Shown: positions 1 to 7,551 of the stretch, piece by piece | How positions within the stretch are numbered: position 1 is the stretch's first letter | Layout of the letters: each line of letters opens with the position of its first letter | IMG/VR virus record: IMGVR_UViG_3300025141_006434 | Coordinates: 1 to 31,440 of that record | Length of the DNA stretch: 31,440 nucleotides | Strand: one strand, 5' to 3' | Origin: a virus | Notes under the pieces: model-generated | Told to the model about the DNA's origin: nothing | Seen by the model: only the letters and a program-made list of their open reading frames with translations | The model's database searches: none | Program-made: the position numbers and the translations under genes

Positions 1-159
1 GGCGTTAAAGAGTTTGGTGGTAGAAAGATGACTGATTATGAAAAGCGGAAGGCAGATGAAGCAAGAGCAATGGTAGTTCGAGATGCAGCGCAAAGTATGT
101 CTGAAGAGCAAAAGAAAGCAGTAATTGAAAGAGCTGGCACAAAGCAGGATAGTTTGTAG
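1..159 (+). CDS. C-terminal end of an unknown protein (5'-partial)
   Basis: Frame 1 is open from the first base of the window to a TAG at 157-159 and gives 52 residues of a charged, Lys/Glu/Ala-rich, probably helical tail. The stop overlaps by one base the GTG start of the dUTPase, which shows that the two genes are translated in tandem. No domain can be recognised in the visible part, so no function is proposed. The start lies outside the window. Confidence 0.7.
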   Translation, partial: GVKEFGGRKMTDYEKRKADEARAMVVRDAAQSMSEEQKKAVIERAGTKQDSL

Positions 160-602
160 TGGTTCAAGTTAGAATTTTAAACAATTCGAACAATCCCACT
201 CCAGAGTATAAAACGGAAGGGGCTGCAGGGTTTGATATTGCCTCTAGCGAGACAATTTTTATTTCTGCGCAGGGTTCTGTACTCGTAAGTACTGGGATTC
301 ATGTGATTATTCCAGAAGGGTATGAGGGGCAATTAAGGTTGAGAAGTTCTATGTATAAAAAACCTTTTGTGATGCCTAATGCCCCTGGAACTATCGATAG
401 TGACTATAGAGGAGAGATTAAAATTCCTCTTCGCAATCTAAATTCTCTTTGTCCGGAGACGATTGTGAAGGGTGAGAGGATTGCCCAAATAGTAATTCAA
501 AAACTTCCGCAGGTTGATATTGAGGAAGTCTCTGAAGACGCCTTTTTTGGTAAGACTACTGAACGAGGTTTGAAAGGTTTTGGAAGTACTGGGCAGAATT
601 AA
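159..602 (+). CDS. dut: dUTPase (deoxyuridine 5'-triphosphate nucleotidohydrolase)
   Basis: The product hydrolyses dUTP to dUMP and pyrophosphate, keeping uracil out of phage DNA and supplying dUMP for thymidylate synthesis. All five trimeric dUTPase motifs are visible in its 147 residues: AAGFDIAS (22-29), LRSS (61-64), the uracil-binding NAPGTIDSDYRGEIK (74-88), GERIAQIVI (105-113) and the C-terminal Gly-rich RGLKGFGSTG (136-145). The length is typical of the family. The start is GTG at 159, overlapping the preceding stop by one base; no strong Shine-Dalgarno is seen, so translational coupling is likely. The helicase gene follows after 22 bp. The family call is very secure. Confidence 0.96.
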   Translation: MVQVRILNNSNNPTPEYKTEGAAGFDIASSETIFISAQGSVLVSTGIHVIIPEGYEGQLRLRSSMYKKPFVMPNAPGTIDSDYRGEIKIPLRNLNSLCPETIVKGERIAQIVIQKLPQVDIEEVSEDAFFGKTTERGLKGFGSTGQN

Positions 603-612
603 ACACCTTCGA

Positions 613-620
613 CTATTATA
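613..620 (+). promoter_or_regulatory. CTATTATA promoter-like element before the helicase gene
   Basis: CTATTATA is followed by four bases (AGGT) and then the ATG at 625. Read as a -10 element (TATTAT), it would start transcription at or next to the ATG and give a leaderless mRNA. The same arrangement precedes the genes at 13479, 22330 and 23853. No -35 hexamer is apparent. The role as a promoter is inferred from this recurrence. Confidence 0.5.
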
Positions 621-624
621 AGGT

Positions 625-1902
625 ATGGCGTACGAGTTTTCAGAAAATATTCAGAGAGGTATATTATATCTTTCTAAATCTTCACAGAACTTTTTAGTGC
701 AGGTTTTGCCTATGGTAAAGTCTGAGTACTTTGAGTTCCCTTCTCATCAGAAATTCTACAAGGTTATCAGGGGTCATTATGAGAAGTACAATAGACTACC
801 TGGAGATGATGTTCTTATAGAACAGGTTAAAGAGAAGAAATCTTCCAACGAACTTCTCTCAGATTACAAAGAAGAGCTATCGTGCATCAATTCTTTAGAT
901 ACCAGCGCCCTATCAAGTGAGGATTACTATCTTGATTTGGTTGAAGAGTTTGCTAAAGAACAGTCTCTGAAGGATGCAATTTTAAATTCTGTAGAACATT
1001 TGAAGAAGAAGAATTTTGGGGCTATATCAGAAGAAGTACGCCAAGCATTACTTGTTGGGCGTCAACAGGATTTGGGAGTGGATTACTTTAATGACATCGC
1101 TGACCGTTGGGAACGACTGATTAGCGAGAAAACTTCCAATGATTTTCGTACGCCATTTGCCTCTTTAAATGAGGCGCTGGACGGCGGTTTGGCACGTAAG
1201 GAATTAGCGATGGTGGTAGCACCACCGGGGGTAGGCAAATCTCTGTTTCTTGCAAACCAAGCCGCTCGTTCAGTTTTAGATGGCAAGAATGTTTTGTATG
1301 TTTCTTTGGAAATGTCCGAGGATAAAGTAGCTCAGAGGCTGGACAGTATTTTTACGAGGATTAAGCAAGTAGAATTGCAGCACAGGGTGGAAACTCTGGA
1401 AGAGCGGTTAGGTACAATTGCTGAAAGTGTAGAATCTCTGGGTGGATTACATATCAAAGAGTTTCCTACCAAAAGGCAGACCGTAAATGGATTACGGGCG
1501 TATCTTAACCAGTTACGAAATTATAAAAACTTTAAGCCTGACGTAATCGTTATTGATTATTTGGAGCTGCTAGGTACTGATGAGAGTATGCCAGAATATC
1601 AGGCTCAAGAGCGTCTAGCTCAGGAGTTACGAGGTATGTCTACAGAGTACAATCTTTTAGTTTGGACTGCTACACAAACTAATCGAGAAGGAAAAAAAGT
1701 AGATATCATTACAGATTCAGAGCTTGCCGACTCTTATGGTAAAATGAGAGTTTGTGATTTAGTATTCAGTATTAATCAAACCGAAAATGAGTTTGATGAA
1801 GGTAAGGCGAGATTGTATCTTATGAAATCACGAAATGGTCGAGCTCGTTTCATCATCCCTGCAAGGATTGATTACTCCAGACTAGTTGTGACGCAAGAAT
1901 AA
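625..1902 (+). CDS. Replicative DNA helicase, DnaB/T4 gp41-type
   Basis: This 425-residue protein is a hexameric RecA-fold helicase that would unwind the replication fork ahead of the phage polymerase. The N-terminal ~150 residues match a DnaB-type primase-interacting region in size. The C-terminal core shows Walker A APPGVGKS (199-206), the catalytic-Glu segment SLEMSE (227-232), Walker B VIVIDYLEL (307-315), and KSRNGR near 401-406 at the usual arginine-finger position. The length fits phage helicases (about 420-480). The ATG at 625 is four bases after CTATTATA, so the message may be leaderless. The stop overlaps the next start (TAATG). No primase domain is fused. Confidence 0.93.
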   Translation: MAYEFSENIQRGILYLSKSSQNFLVQVLPMVKSEYFEFPSHQKFYKVIRGHYEKYNRLPGDDVLIEQVKEKKSSNELLSDYKEELSCINSLDTSALSSEDYYLDLVEEFAKEQSLKDAILNSVEHLKKKNFGAISEEVRQALLVGRQQDLGVDYFNDIADRWERLISEKTSNDFRTPFASLNEALDGGLARKELAMVVAPPGVGKSLFLANQAARSVLDGKNVLYVSLEMSEDKVAQRLDSIFTRIKQVELQHRVETLEERLGTIAESVESLGGLHIKEFPTKRQTVNGLRAYLNQLRNYKNFKPDVIVIDYLELLGTDESMPEYQAQERLAQELRGMSTEYNLLVWTATQTNREGKKVDIITDSELADSYGKMRVCDLVFSINQTENEFDEGKARLYLMKSRNGRARFIIPARIDYSRLVVTQE

Positions 1903-2255
1903 TGGTTACTAGTAAAAAAGCAACAAGGGAACTACCGGTACATCCTATGGAGGTTCATGTAGGGTTTAAGACTTTTAAAATTCAACAAAAAAGTTTGGAT
2001 AAGGATAGTTTGTATGGGTGCGTAGAGTTTCACAAAGCTTTGATTACAATAGACCCTAATCAGAGTATTGTAGATTACAAAGGAACTCTTTTACATGAGA
2101 TTTGTCATGTAGGTCTTGATTTATTTGGGCTAGGAGATGACGATGAGATGCCTCAGATTGGAAATGAGTATCTCACTACTGTAACATCCAATATGATGCA
2201 GATGTTGCATGGATTGAACAAAGAATTATTTGCTTTCCTTTTTGACGATGAGTGA
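1902..2255 (+). CDS. Small HExxH metallopeptidase-like protein
   Basis: The 117-residue product carries LLHEICHVGLD around residues 64-74. HEICH matches the zinc-binding HExxH signature, and an acidic stretch plus NEYLTTVTSN follows, where a third ligand (Glu) could lie. This resembles the single-domain minigluzincin or ImmA/SprT-like proteins common in phages, but no substrate can be inferred. The ATG overlaps the helicase stop by one base, so the gene is co-translated with the replication module. A non-catalytic zinc-binding role is possible. Confidence is high that it is a gene and moderate for the metallopeptidase fold. Confidence 0.65.
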   Translation: MVTSKKATRELPVHPMEVHVGFKTFKIQQKSLDKDSLYGCVEFHKALITIDPNQSIVDYKGTLLHEICHVGLDLFGLGDDDEMPQIGNEYLTTVTSNMMQMLHGLNKELFAFLFDDE

Positions 2256-2694
2256 AATTACTAAAATTTACGATACGTTAGAGGATAAGTACATCGAGAT
2301 TACTAAAAATTATTTGGAAGTATCTGAGCACAGTATGGATTCAGCGTTAGAGCGACATACCGGTGTTTTTGCTTTTTTTGGGGCTGTTTTGGCGTATGCC
2401 AAAAGACAGTTGGATTTAAGAGAGATTGGGTTAGAATTTTGGATGTCCAAAGCTATAGAAACTCGTCGTGAAGAGCTTAAATCCCAAGGTGGAAAAGTGA
2501 CTGAGTCTGCACTAAATAACTATATTAAAAGTGTGCCTAGTGTAAAGGAAAAGAAAGAAGAAGTTTCCTTAGCTCAGCATAAATATAACCTAGCGAAGAA
2601 TATCGTTTCTTCGTTAGACCACCAAAAAGACATGCTAGTGCAGATGTCCGCAAATAAACGGGCAGAGGCAAAAATGGTGTCTGATTTAGGATAA
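2248..2694 (+). CDS. Coiled-coil protein, possibly UvsY-like recombination mediator
   Basis: The start chosen is the ATG at 2248, which overlaps the preceding gene by 8 bp; an upstream in-frame TTG at 2230 is less likely. The 148-residue product is mostly helical and charged, with no membrane segment. The C-terminal half (about 75-140) is a Lys/Glu/Gln-rich coiled coil that resembles in size and layout the T4 UvsY class of recombination mediators, which load UvsX onto ssDNA coated with gp32. Its place between helicase and gp32-like genes, in a phage that also has a RecA-like protein, fits that role. This is inference from size and context; no diagnostic motif is seen. Confidence 0.4.
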   Translation: MSEITKIYDTLEDKYIEITKNYLEVSEHSMDSALERHTGVFAFFGAVLAYAKRQLDLREIGLEFWMSKAIETRREELKSQGGKVTESALNNYIKSVPSVKEKKEEVSLAQHKYNLAKNIVSSLDHQKDMLVQMSANKRAEAKMVSDLG

Positions 2695-2703
2695 AATAAA
2701 ACT

Positions 2704-2928
2704 ATGAATAAATTACTTTTGCTTTTTGTTGCTGCCACTCTTGGTAGCTGTTCGACAATGGAATCGGCGGTGGGAGCTGTCGATGGGGCTGTTAGGTCTG
2801 TTCCACTGGTTGGCGATGTGTATGGCGTTGGCTCTGATGTTGTTGGCAGTGTGTATGACACTGGCAAGGACGTTGTAGATGGTGCTGTTGATATGGTTAT
2901 GCCCGATGGGGAAGAATCTGATAGCTAA
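2704..2928 (+). CDS. Small glycine-zipper lipoprotein
   Basis: The 74-residue product begins with a lipoprotein signal: MNK, a hydrophobic stretch, and the lipobox LGSC with Cys at 16. The mature part is only ~58 residues and is built of Gly-x3-Gly-type spacings (VGAVDGAV, VGDVYGVGSDVVG) followed by an acidic tail. It should be lipid-anchored to a membrane, probably the outer membrane of a Gram-negative host. Small phage lipoproteins serve as outer-membrane spanins or superinfection-exclusion factors; nothing here decides between them. It is the last gene before the terminator at 2964. The upstream GGATAAAATAA also precedes the gene at 15670. Confidence 0.75.
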   Translation: MNKLLLLFVAATLGSCSTMESAVGAVDGAVRSVPLVGDVYGVGSDVVGSVYDTGKDVVDGAVDMVMPDGEESDS

Positions 2929-2963
2929 GAATAAAAATTATTCTGACCAGGTTAACCTATTAA

Positions 2964-2996
2964 GTTCAGGCTTTTTAAAAGAGCCTGAACTTTTTT
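2964..2996 (+). terminator. Rho-independent terminator after the dut-helicase operon
   Basis: A 9-bp perfect stem, GTTCAGGCT paired with AGCCTGAAC, can be extended inward by T/A pairs and is followed by six T's. It lies 36 bp after the lipoprotein stop and before the gp32-like gene's promoter element, so it ends the first operon. Confidence 0.88.
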
Positions 2997-3016
2997 CAAT
3001 TAATGTGTGCTTTGGG

Positions 3017-3024
3017 CTATTATA
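3017..3024 (+). promoter_or_regulatory. CTATTATA promoter-like element upstream of the ssDNA-binding protein gene
   Basis: CTATTATA lies just after a terminator and 40 bp before the ATG at 3065, so this message would have a short leader. The leader contains GGGAATTTTCCC, a small dyad, but no strong Shine-Dalgarno. gp32-type proteins often repress their own translation by binding the leader; that is knowledge of the family and has not been shown for this gene. Confidence 0.5.
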
Positions 3025-3064
3025 GAGCAAGGGAATTTTCCCTACAAAATAGAAAAATAGAATT

Positions 3065-3796
3065 ATGGTTGATATTAACGCACTGCGACAAAAGTATGAG
3101 GAGATTAACAAAAAGCCTGGTGGCAACGCTGATTTTTTGGATAAGTTTCTCATGATGGATGAAGGTACTACCAACGTCCGAATTCTTCCTTGGAAGAATG
3201 ACACTGATGGCTTTTATGCTGAGAGTGGTATTCATCGTATTAATGATACGAATTATCACTGCCCTCGTGTAAAAGGTGACCCATGCCCTTTGTGTGATTT
3301 GAATCACAGATTGTGGCAAACTAAAAATGATGCAAATATTGAGATTGCTAGAGAAATTAAAGCTCGTAAACGGTACTATATGAATGTTGTTGACCGTCGA
3401 GATGGAAAAGTTAAGATTCTCTCTATGGGCATTAAATTGTTTTCCAAAATTTTGGATGCATTTCTTGACGAAGATTTTGGTGACTTGACCGATGTACACA
3501 ACGGTTGGGATTTTAAAATTGTAAAGGAAAAAAGTGGACCTTGGCCTTCGTTTGATAAGTCTGCACCTCGTCCTAAGTCTTCCCCTGCGGGTACTGACGC
3601 CGAGATTGCAACCTGGATGGACGAAATTCATGATATTCACGGTCTTGTAAAAGTTGCTGAGTATGAAACTTTGAAGAATCTTGCGATGCAAATCACTGGA
3701 ACACCTTCACAGGAAGCTTCTACTACAACTGAGGAGACCACCGATGACGGTGACGAGGATTATCTCTCTCATCTGAAAAATATTCAGAGTAATTGA
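3065..3796 (+). CDS. Single-stranded DNA-binding protein, T4 gp32-type
   Basis: The product coats ssDNA during replication and recombination. Its 243 residues follow the gp32 plan. There is a short basic N-terminus (ALRQKYEEINKK) that would mediate cooperativity. The central OB-fold carries the zinc-ribbon cluster H65-C66-...-C74-x2-C77 (HCPRVKGDPCPLC), and aromatic/basic segments such as RKRYYMNVVDRR (about 101-112) follow. The strongly acidic C-terminal tail (about 217-243, TTEETTDDGDEDY) would recruit partner proteins. T4 gp32 is somewhat longer (~300). The gene is monocistronic: CTATTATA and a terminator lie upstream and another terminator lies downstream. It probably works with the helicase, the RecA-like protein and the UvsY-like protein. 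Confidence 0.88.
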   Translation: MVDINALRQKYEEINKKPGGNADFLDKFLMMDEGTTNVRILPWKNDTDGFYAESGIHRINDTNYHCPRVKGDPCPLCDLNHRLWQTKNDANIEIAREIKARKRYYMNVVDRRDGKVKILSMGIKLFSKILDAFLDEDFGDLTDVHNGWDFKIVKEKSGPWPSFDKSAPRPKSSPAGTDAEIATWMDEIHDIHGLVKVAEYETLKNLAMQITGTPSQEASTTTEETTDDGDEDYLSHLKNIQSN

Positions 3797-3823
3797 GAAT
3801 AATTTAATTAACGTTCTTTTATA

Positions 3824-3852
3824 GGGGAAGAGGTAAAACTCTTCCCCTTTTT
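3824..3852 (+). terminator. Rho-independent terminator abutting the glycan operon
   Basis: A 9-bp perfect stem, GGGGAAGAG with CTCTTCCCC, has a 6-base loop (GTAAAA) and a run of five T's. It ends two bases before the ATG at 3855. It should terminate transcription of the gp32-like gene. The only Shine-Dalgarno-like purines for the next gene are inside this stem, so read-through RNA would sequester them. Confidence 0.85.
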
Positions 3853-3854
3853 AT

Positions 3855-5069
3855 ATGAATAAGAAAAAAATAAAGATTTTGGCGGTGCCAGCAAACACAG
3901 GTGGGTGCGCATATTACAGGATTATCATGCCGATGGAGAAGTTGGCAGAAAAATTCCCGGACGATGTAGAAGTAAGATTTAATGAAAATCCGCTAGGTCT
4001 ACAGCGCATAGCAGAGGAAGACGGTAGAGAGAGGATTTCCCCACCGCCCGAAGATTTCGAAACAACAGATTTAGATTGGTGTGATGTTATGTTTACACAA
4101 AATATTTCTAATTGGGGGGGACCGTATACCATGAACTTAATACGCACAGCGAAGGAGAAAGGAAAGTTTGTTCATTATGATACAGATGATTTACTTACAA
4201 ATTTGTATAAAGGTCACAGGTTGTATGATGTGTATCGCGACCAAAAACTTTCGGAGCTTACACAATGGTTTTATCACCATGCGGACCTTGTTACAGTAAC
4301 GCAGAGAAAGTTTGCGGAGAGAATCTCCCCTTTCTGCCAAAATACGTTGGCTGTAGTACGAAATGCAGTGGATTATGACCTGGAGTGTTGGAATTTAACA
4401 AAGACACCAACACCCAAAAAGCTTTGCAGAATGGGGTGGGTAGGTGGAATTCACCACGAAGAGGATGTTAAAGAATTCAGAAGCGTAGCTATGGGTGTGA
4501 ATGCCAAGGTTGGGCATGAGCGAGTCCACTGGGGATTTTATGGAAGACCTCCTCTGGGTCCTGAAGAAGAAAGGGATTGGCAGCAAGATGTTTGGGATAA
4601 CTATGAAAAGTACATGACACGAGGAGTGCACCCCAGACACAAAAACTTTGATGTTTTCAATGCTATGCCAGGAAACCAATATGGTGCTATGTTTACTCGT
4701 TTTGACGTTGCAATTGCCCCACTTCAGTATAATGAGTTTAATGATTCGAAATCAGAAATTAAAGTTATGGAAGCAGGGAGATACGGTCTTCCACTGGTCG
4801 CTTCTGATGTTGGGTGTTATTCTGACGTTATTATTAATGGGGAAACTGGATATTTGGTTTCGAGAGACAATCCAAGGAGTGAATGGATTAAAGTTTTAAC
4901 AAAGGTATCAAAGGATAAAAAGCATCGTGAGGAAATGGGAAGGAATCTTAAACAAATAACAGACGAAGCTTACGATATTAATAAAATTGTTGGGGGTAGG
5001 TTTGAATTGTATCGGGACTTACTTAATCTCCGCAGGCAAGTTAGAGAACATGAGCATCAAAATAGTTAG
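3855..5069 (+). CDS. Glycosyltransferase, GT-B fold, family 1/4-like
   Basis: This 404-residue protein would transfer a sugar from an activated nucleotide donor to a glycan acceptor in the cytoplasm. The N-terminal Rossmann-like half starts with KIKILAVPANTGGCAYYRI, with HYDTDDLL at ~107-114. The C-terminal donor-binding half contains KSEIKVMEAGRYGLPLVAS (299-317) and then DVGCYSDVI and GETGYLV, the usual GT4 pattern in which the acidic residues E301 and E306 contact the donor. There is no signal peptide or membrane span. It is the first gene of the glycan operon, and its stop overlaps the next start by 20 bp. The donor and acceptor sugars cannot be read from sequence. Confidence 0.85.
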   Translation: MNKKKIKILAVPANTGGCAYYRIIMPMEKLAEKFPDDVEVRFNENPLGLQRIAEEDGRERISPPPEDFETTDLDWCDVMFTQNISNWGGPYTMNLIRTAKEKGKFVHYDTDDLLTNLYKGHRLYDVYRDQKLSELTQWFYHHADLVTVTQRKFAERISPFCQNTLAVVRNAVDYDLECWNLTKTPTPKKLCRMGWVGGIHHEEDVKEFRSVAMGVNAKVGHERVHWGFYGRPPLGPEEERDWQQDVWDNYEKYMTRGVHPRHKNFDVFNAMPGNQYGAMFTRFDVAIAPLQYNEFNDSKSEIKVMEAGRYGLPLVASDVGCYSDVIINGETGYLVSRDNPRSEWIKVLTKVSKDKKHREEMGRNLKQITDEAYDINKIVGGRFELYRDLLNLRRQVREHEHQNS

Positions 5070-5823
5070 TGCTTGGTCAGCTCCTGGAGGCTCCACGGTT
5101 GCACATATAAATTTGTGTAATTTACTGAATGAGAGTGGATACGATTGCACTTTTTATGGTCCTCATGGATGGCAGGAACATCACTGTCAAGGAGCTTCTA
5201 TTGATAATTTTAAAGTTAATGAGGGTGACCATGTTATAGCTCATTTTTTAGAAATGGGTAGTCGACCTAAAACAGCTAGCAAGATTATTCTGTCGTGTCA
5301 CGAAACAAATCTGTTTCCCTTAAAGGGGAAGAAGAAATTTTGGGATGATATACAATTTGTGTCAGAATCTCAAAAGGAGTGGCACGGACTAGACGGTGTG
5401 GTTATTCCAAACGTCATAACCCCGCTAGAAAATCATGGTGGCTCACCTGGAGTTGCTGGAGTGATTGGGAGTGTGGATTCTCACAAGCAGACTCACATGT
5501 CTATTTCTAGGGCTCTATCGGCGGGATATAAAAAGGTTCTGGTATATGGACTAATTACTGACCAGGAATATTATATGCGCAGAGTTAGACCCTTGGAAGG
5601 GAAGAGAGTTTTACTATTGGGACATTTAGATGATAAACAAAAAATGTACGATTCTGTGGAAGAAGTCTTTCATAGTTCGAAGAGGGAGACCTTTAATTTT
5701 GTAAAGTTTGAGTGTGAGAAGGCTGGTATAAAGTACAACGGATTAGATTCAACTCTGTCATCCGCAGAGATAAAAACAGATGAGGAAATTTTAGAGCAAT
5801 GGAAAACCCTTCTAGGGATATAA
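5050..5823 (+). CDS. Putative glycosyltransferase-like protein
   Basis: The start is taken at ATG 5050 (MSIKIVSAWS); the longer in-frame opening from 4987 lies inside the preceding gene. The 257-residue product begins with a beta strand and the motif SAPGGSTVAHINLCNLL, a Gly-rich turn followed by a helix, as in the first Rossmann half of GT-B enzymes. Its middle part (about 135-150, DGVVIPNVITP, then GVIGSVDSHKQ) resembles the hinge and second domain. No catalytic motif is unambiguous. Position between two clear glycosyltransferases, with 20-25 bp overlaps on both sides, supports a glycan role. Other nucleotide-sugar-binding functions are possible. Confidence 0.55.
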   Translation: MSIKIVSAWSAPGGSTVAHINLCNLLNESGYDCTFYGPHGWQEHHCQGASIDNFKVNEGDHVIAHFLEMGSRPKTASKIILSCHETNLFPLKGKKKFWDDIQFVSESQKEWHGLDGVVIPNVITPLENHGGSPGVAGVIGSVDSHKQTHMSISRALSAGYKKVLVYGLITDQEYYMRRVRPLEGKRVLLLGHLDDKQKMYDSVEEVFHSSKRETFNFVKFECEKAGIKYNGLDSTLSSAEIKTDEEILEQWKTLLGI

Positions 5824-6572
5824 CAGTAATTCTAAATCTTTATAGGCGAGAGCACTATTTGGATGAGCAGATTCAGGCACTTCGAGAGCAGACTGTAAAA
5901 CCAGACGAAATTTGGCTTTGGCAGAATGGAGACGCACGGAACGTATCTTTCTCACCAGAGAAATATGATTTAGACAAGGTCTTTTCAAACGAGTTTAATT
6001 GGAAATATTATGGACGTTTTGCGGCTGCGTTATTGTGTGATACTGAGTATGTTGCTATGTTTGATGACGATACAATTCCAGGGAGTAAGTGGCTTGAAAA
6101 TTGCCGGAATTGTATGGAAAATGGGTGTGAAGGAATTCTTGGTGGTGCTGGAGTACAATTGAATTCCCCCTATTACGTTGACCATAAAAGAGTTGGTTGG
6201 AATGGAGAACCTCCAAATGAAGAGGTTGAAGAGGTTGATTTAGTGGGACATGCATGGTTCTTTAAACGGGATTGGCTGAAGTACCTATGGAGTGAAAGAC
6301 CTTTTTTGTGGGACAACGGAGAGGACATTCAGTTTTCTTACCTTGCGAAAACTTTAGGTGGTATAAAAACTTTTGTACCTCCTCACCCAAAGAATGACAT
6401 GGACCTCCACAGTTCAGTGAAGGGCTGGAAGTATGGTACTGATGATAAGGCGAGTTCAAATGGAAGTTTAATGCCAATTGGATTATTTTACCATCAGCGT
6501 GACATGTGTGTAAGGCATGGACTTGACAATGGATGGGAGACTGTAAATGATATTGCTAAGTTACGGGACTAG
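5799..6572 (+). CDS. Glycosyltransferase, GT-A fold, family 2-like
   Basis: This 257-residue protein starts with the family-2 pattern DITVILNLYRREHYLDEQIQALREQTVKP, a strand and then the helix that binds the nucleotide. It carries the metal-binding DxD motif as FDDDT (88-92), preceded by TEYVAM. Around 150-186, VGHAWFFKRDW and LWDNGEDIQFSY match the acceptor-side ED motif, with E and D of GED as candidate catalytic base residues. No membrane anchor is present. It overlaps its neighbours by about 25 bp on each side. A single sugar transfer step in the cytoplasm is likely; the sugar is unknown. Confidence 0.8.
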   Translation: MENPSRDITVILNLYRREHYLDEQIQALREQTVKPDEIWLWQNGDARNVSFSPEKYDLDKVFSNEFNWKYYGRFAAALLCDTEYVAMFDDDTIPGSKWLENCRNCMENGCEGILGGAGVQLNSPYYVDHKRVGWNGEPPNEEVEEVDLVGHAWFFKRDWLKYLWSERPFLWDNGEDIQFSYLAKTLGGIKTFVPPHPKNDMDLHSSVKGWKYGTDDKASSNGSLMPIGLFYHQRDMCVRHGLDNGWETVNDIAKLRD

Positions 6573-7551
6573 ACCAGAGTGGATTAAATTAAAGCCAGTG
6601 TTGGAGAAATTAAAAGTTCCACATAAAGTTGTGTTCACTGGACAGCATGAAGATATTTCTGTAGGGACATACGATGAAAGGCTAATTTTTCCGGATTGTG
6701 AGAATAGACTTGATTCTGCATTTGCAGCTGTAGCCCAATCGGAGGGTATCTTCGATGACGTTAAATACGTTCTGGTTCAAGGAGATACGGCATCGGCGTT
6801 GGCTGTGGCAATGGCAGCCTATCATCGCAAAATAAAGATTGTGCATCTAGAAGCTGGGTTACGTTCTTATAATTTTGAGCATCCTTACCCAGAAGAGTTC
6901 TACCGCAAAACTATTACGAGCATTGCATATGCTCACGTGTGTCCTACTTTATACAATGCCAAGAACATAGAAAAAGAACGAGGTCGTGCAGGTGATGAGG
7001 AAATGCAGATTTTTGTTACAGGTAACACAGTTTGTGACAACCTTACGAGTTTAAAACCTGAGTACGGGGATGAAGTGTTAGTTACGTTACACAGAAGAGA
7101 GAACCATGATTCATTAGGGGAGTGGTTTACAGCGTTGGATGTTATCGCAGAGGCGAATCCCGACATAACTTTCACGCTACCTTTACATCCAAATCCAAAT
7201 GTACAAAAACACAAGGATGCTTTAAAGAGTGTTAATGTTGTAGAGCCGATTCCGTACGATGAGTTTATAGAGCGACTAAGTAAGTGTAAGTTTGTAATCT
7301 CTGATAGTGGGGGAATCCAGGAGGAGTCAGCATTTTTGCGAAAAAAATGTATTGTTTGTCGTAAATATACTGAACGAACTGAAGGGTTAGGTGTATTTGG
7401 AAGGCTTTGCGCTACCCCAGACGCGTTGCCTTTTATGTTTGAGAGCGTTAATAGAGACTATGAAGTTGGGGAAGTAGCCTGCCCATATGGAGATGGAGAT
7501 TCTTCGAGCAGGGTTGCACAAGTATTGGAGATGTTAAATGAAGACTTTTGA
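6547..7551 (+). CDS. wecB: UDP-N-acetylglucosamine 2-epimerase
   Basis: The enzyme interconverts UDP-GlcNAc and UDP-ManNAc, supplying N-acetylmannosamine for glycans. Family signatures run in order: GTRPEWIKLKPV (7-18), the active-site HLEAGLRS (100-107), VTGNTVCDNL (157-166), LHRRENH (181-187), the UDP-binding SDSGGIQEE (252-260) and RKYTERTEG (272-280). At 334 residues it is somewhat shorter than the usual ~370. The ATG at 6547 has GGGAG seven bases upstream and lies 26 bp inside the preceding gene. In bacteria WecB feeds enterobacterial common antigen and capsules; here it sits between glycosyltransferase genes. The family call is secure. Confidence 0.92.
   Translation: MILLSYGTRPEWIKLKPVLEKLKVPHKVVFTGQHEDISVGTYDERLIFPDCENRLDSAFAAVAQSEGIFDDVKYVLVQGDTASALAVAMAAYHRKIKIVHLEAGLRSYNFEHPYPEEFYRKTITSIAYAHVCPTLYNAKNIEKERGRAGDEEMQIFVTGNTVCDNLTSLKPEYGDEVLVTLHRRENHDSLGEWFTALDVIAEANPDITFTLPLHPNPNVQKHKDALKSVNVVEPIPYDEFIERLSKCKFVISDSGGIQEESAFLRKKCIVCRKYTERTEGLGVFGRLCATPDALPFMFESVNRDYEVGEVACPYGDGDSSSRVAQVLEMLNEDF

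Noticed and set aside
3020-3691. A 223-codon open frame on the minus strand
   Set aside because: It is the shadow of the gp32-like gene, which has clear zinc motifs and flanking signals on the + strand. The minus frame shows no domain, promoter or ribosome site.
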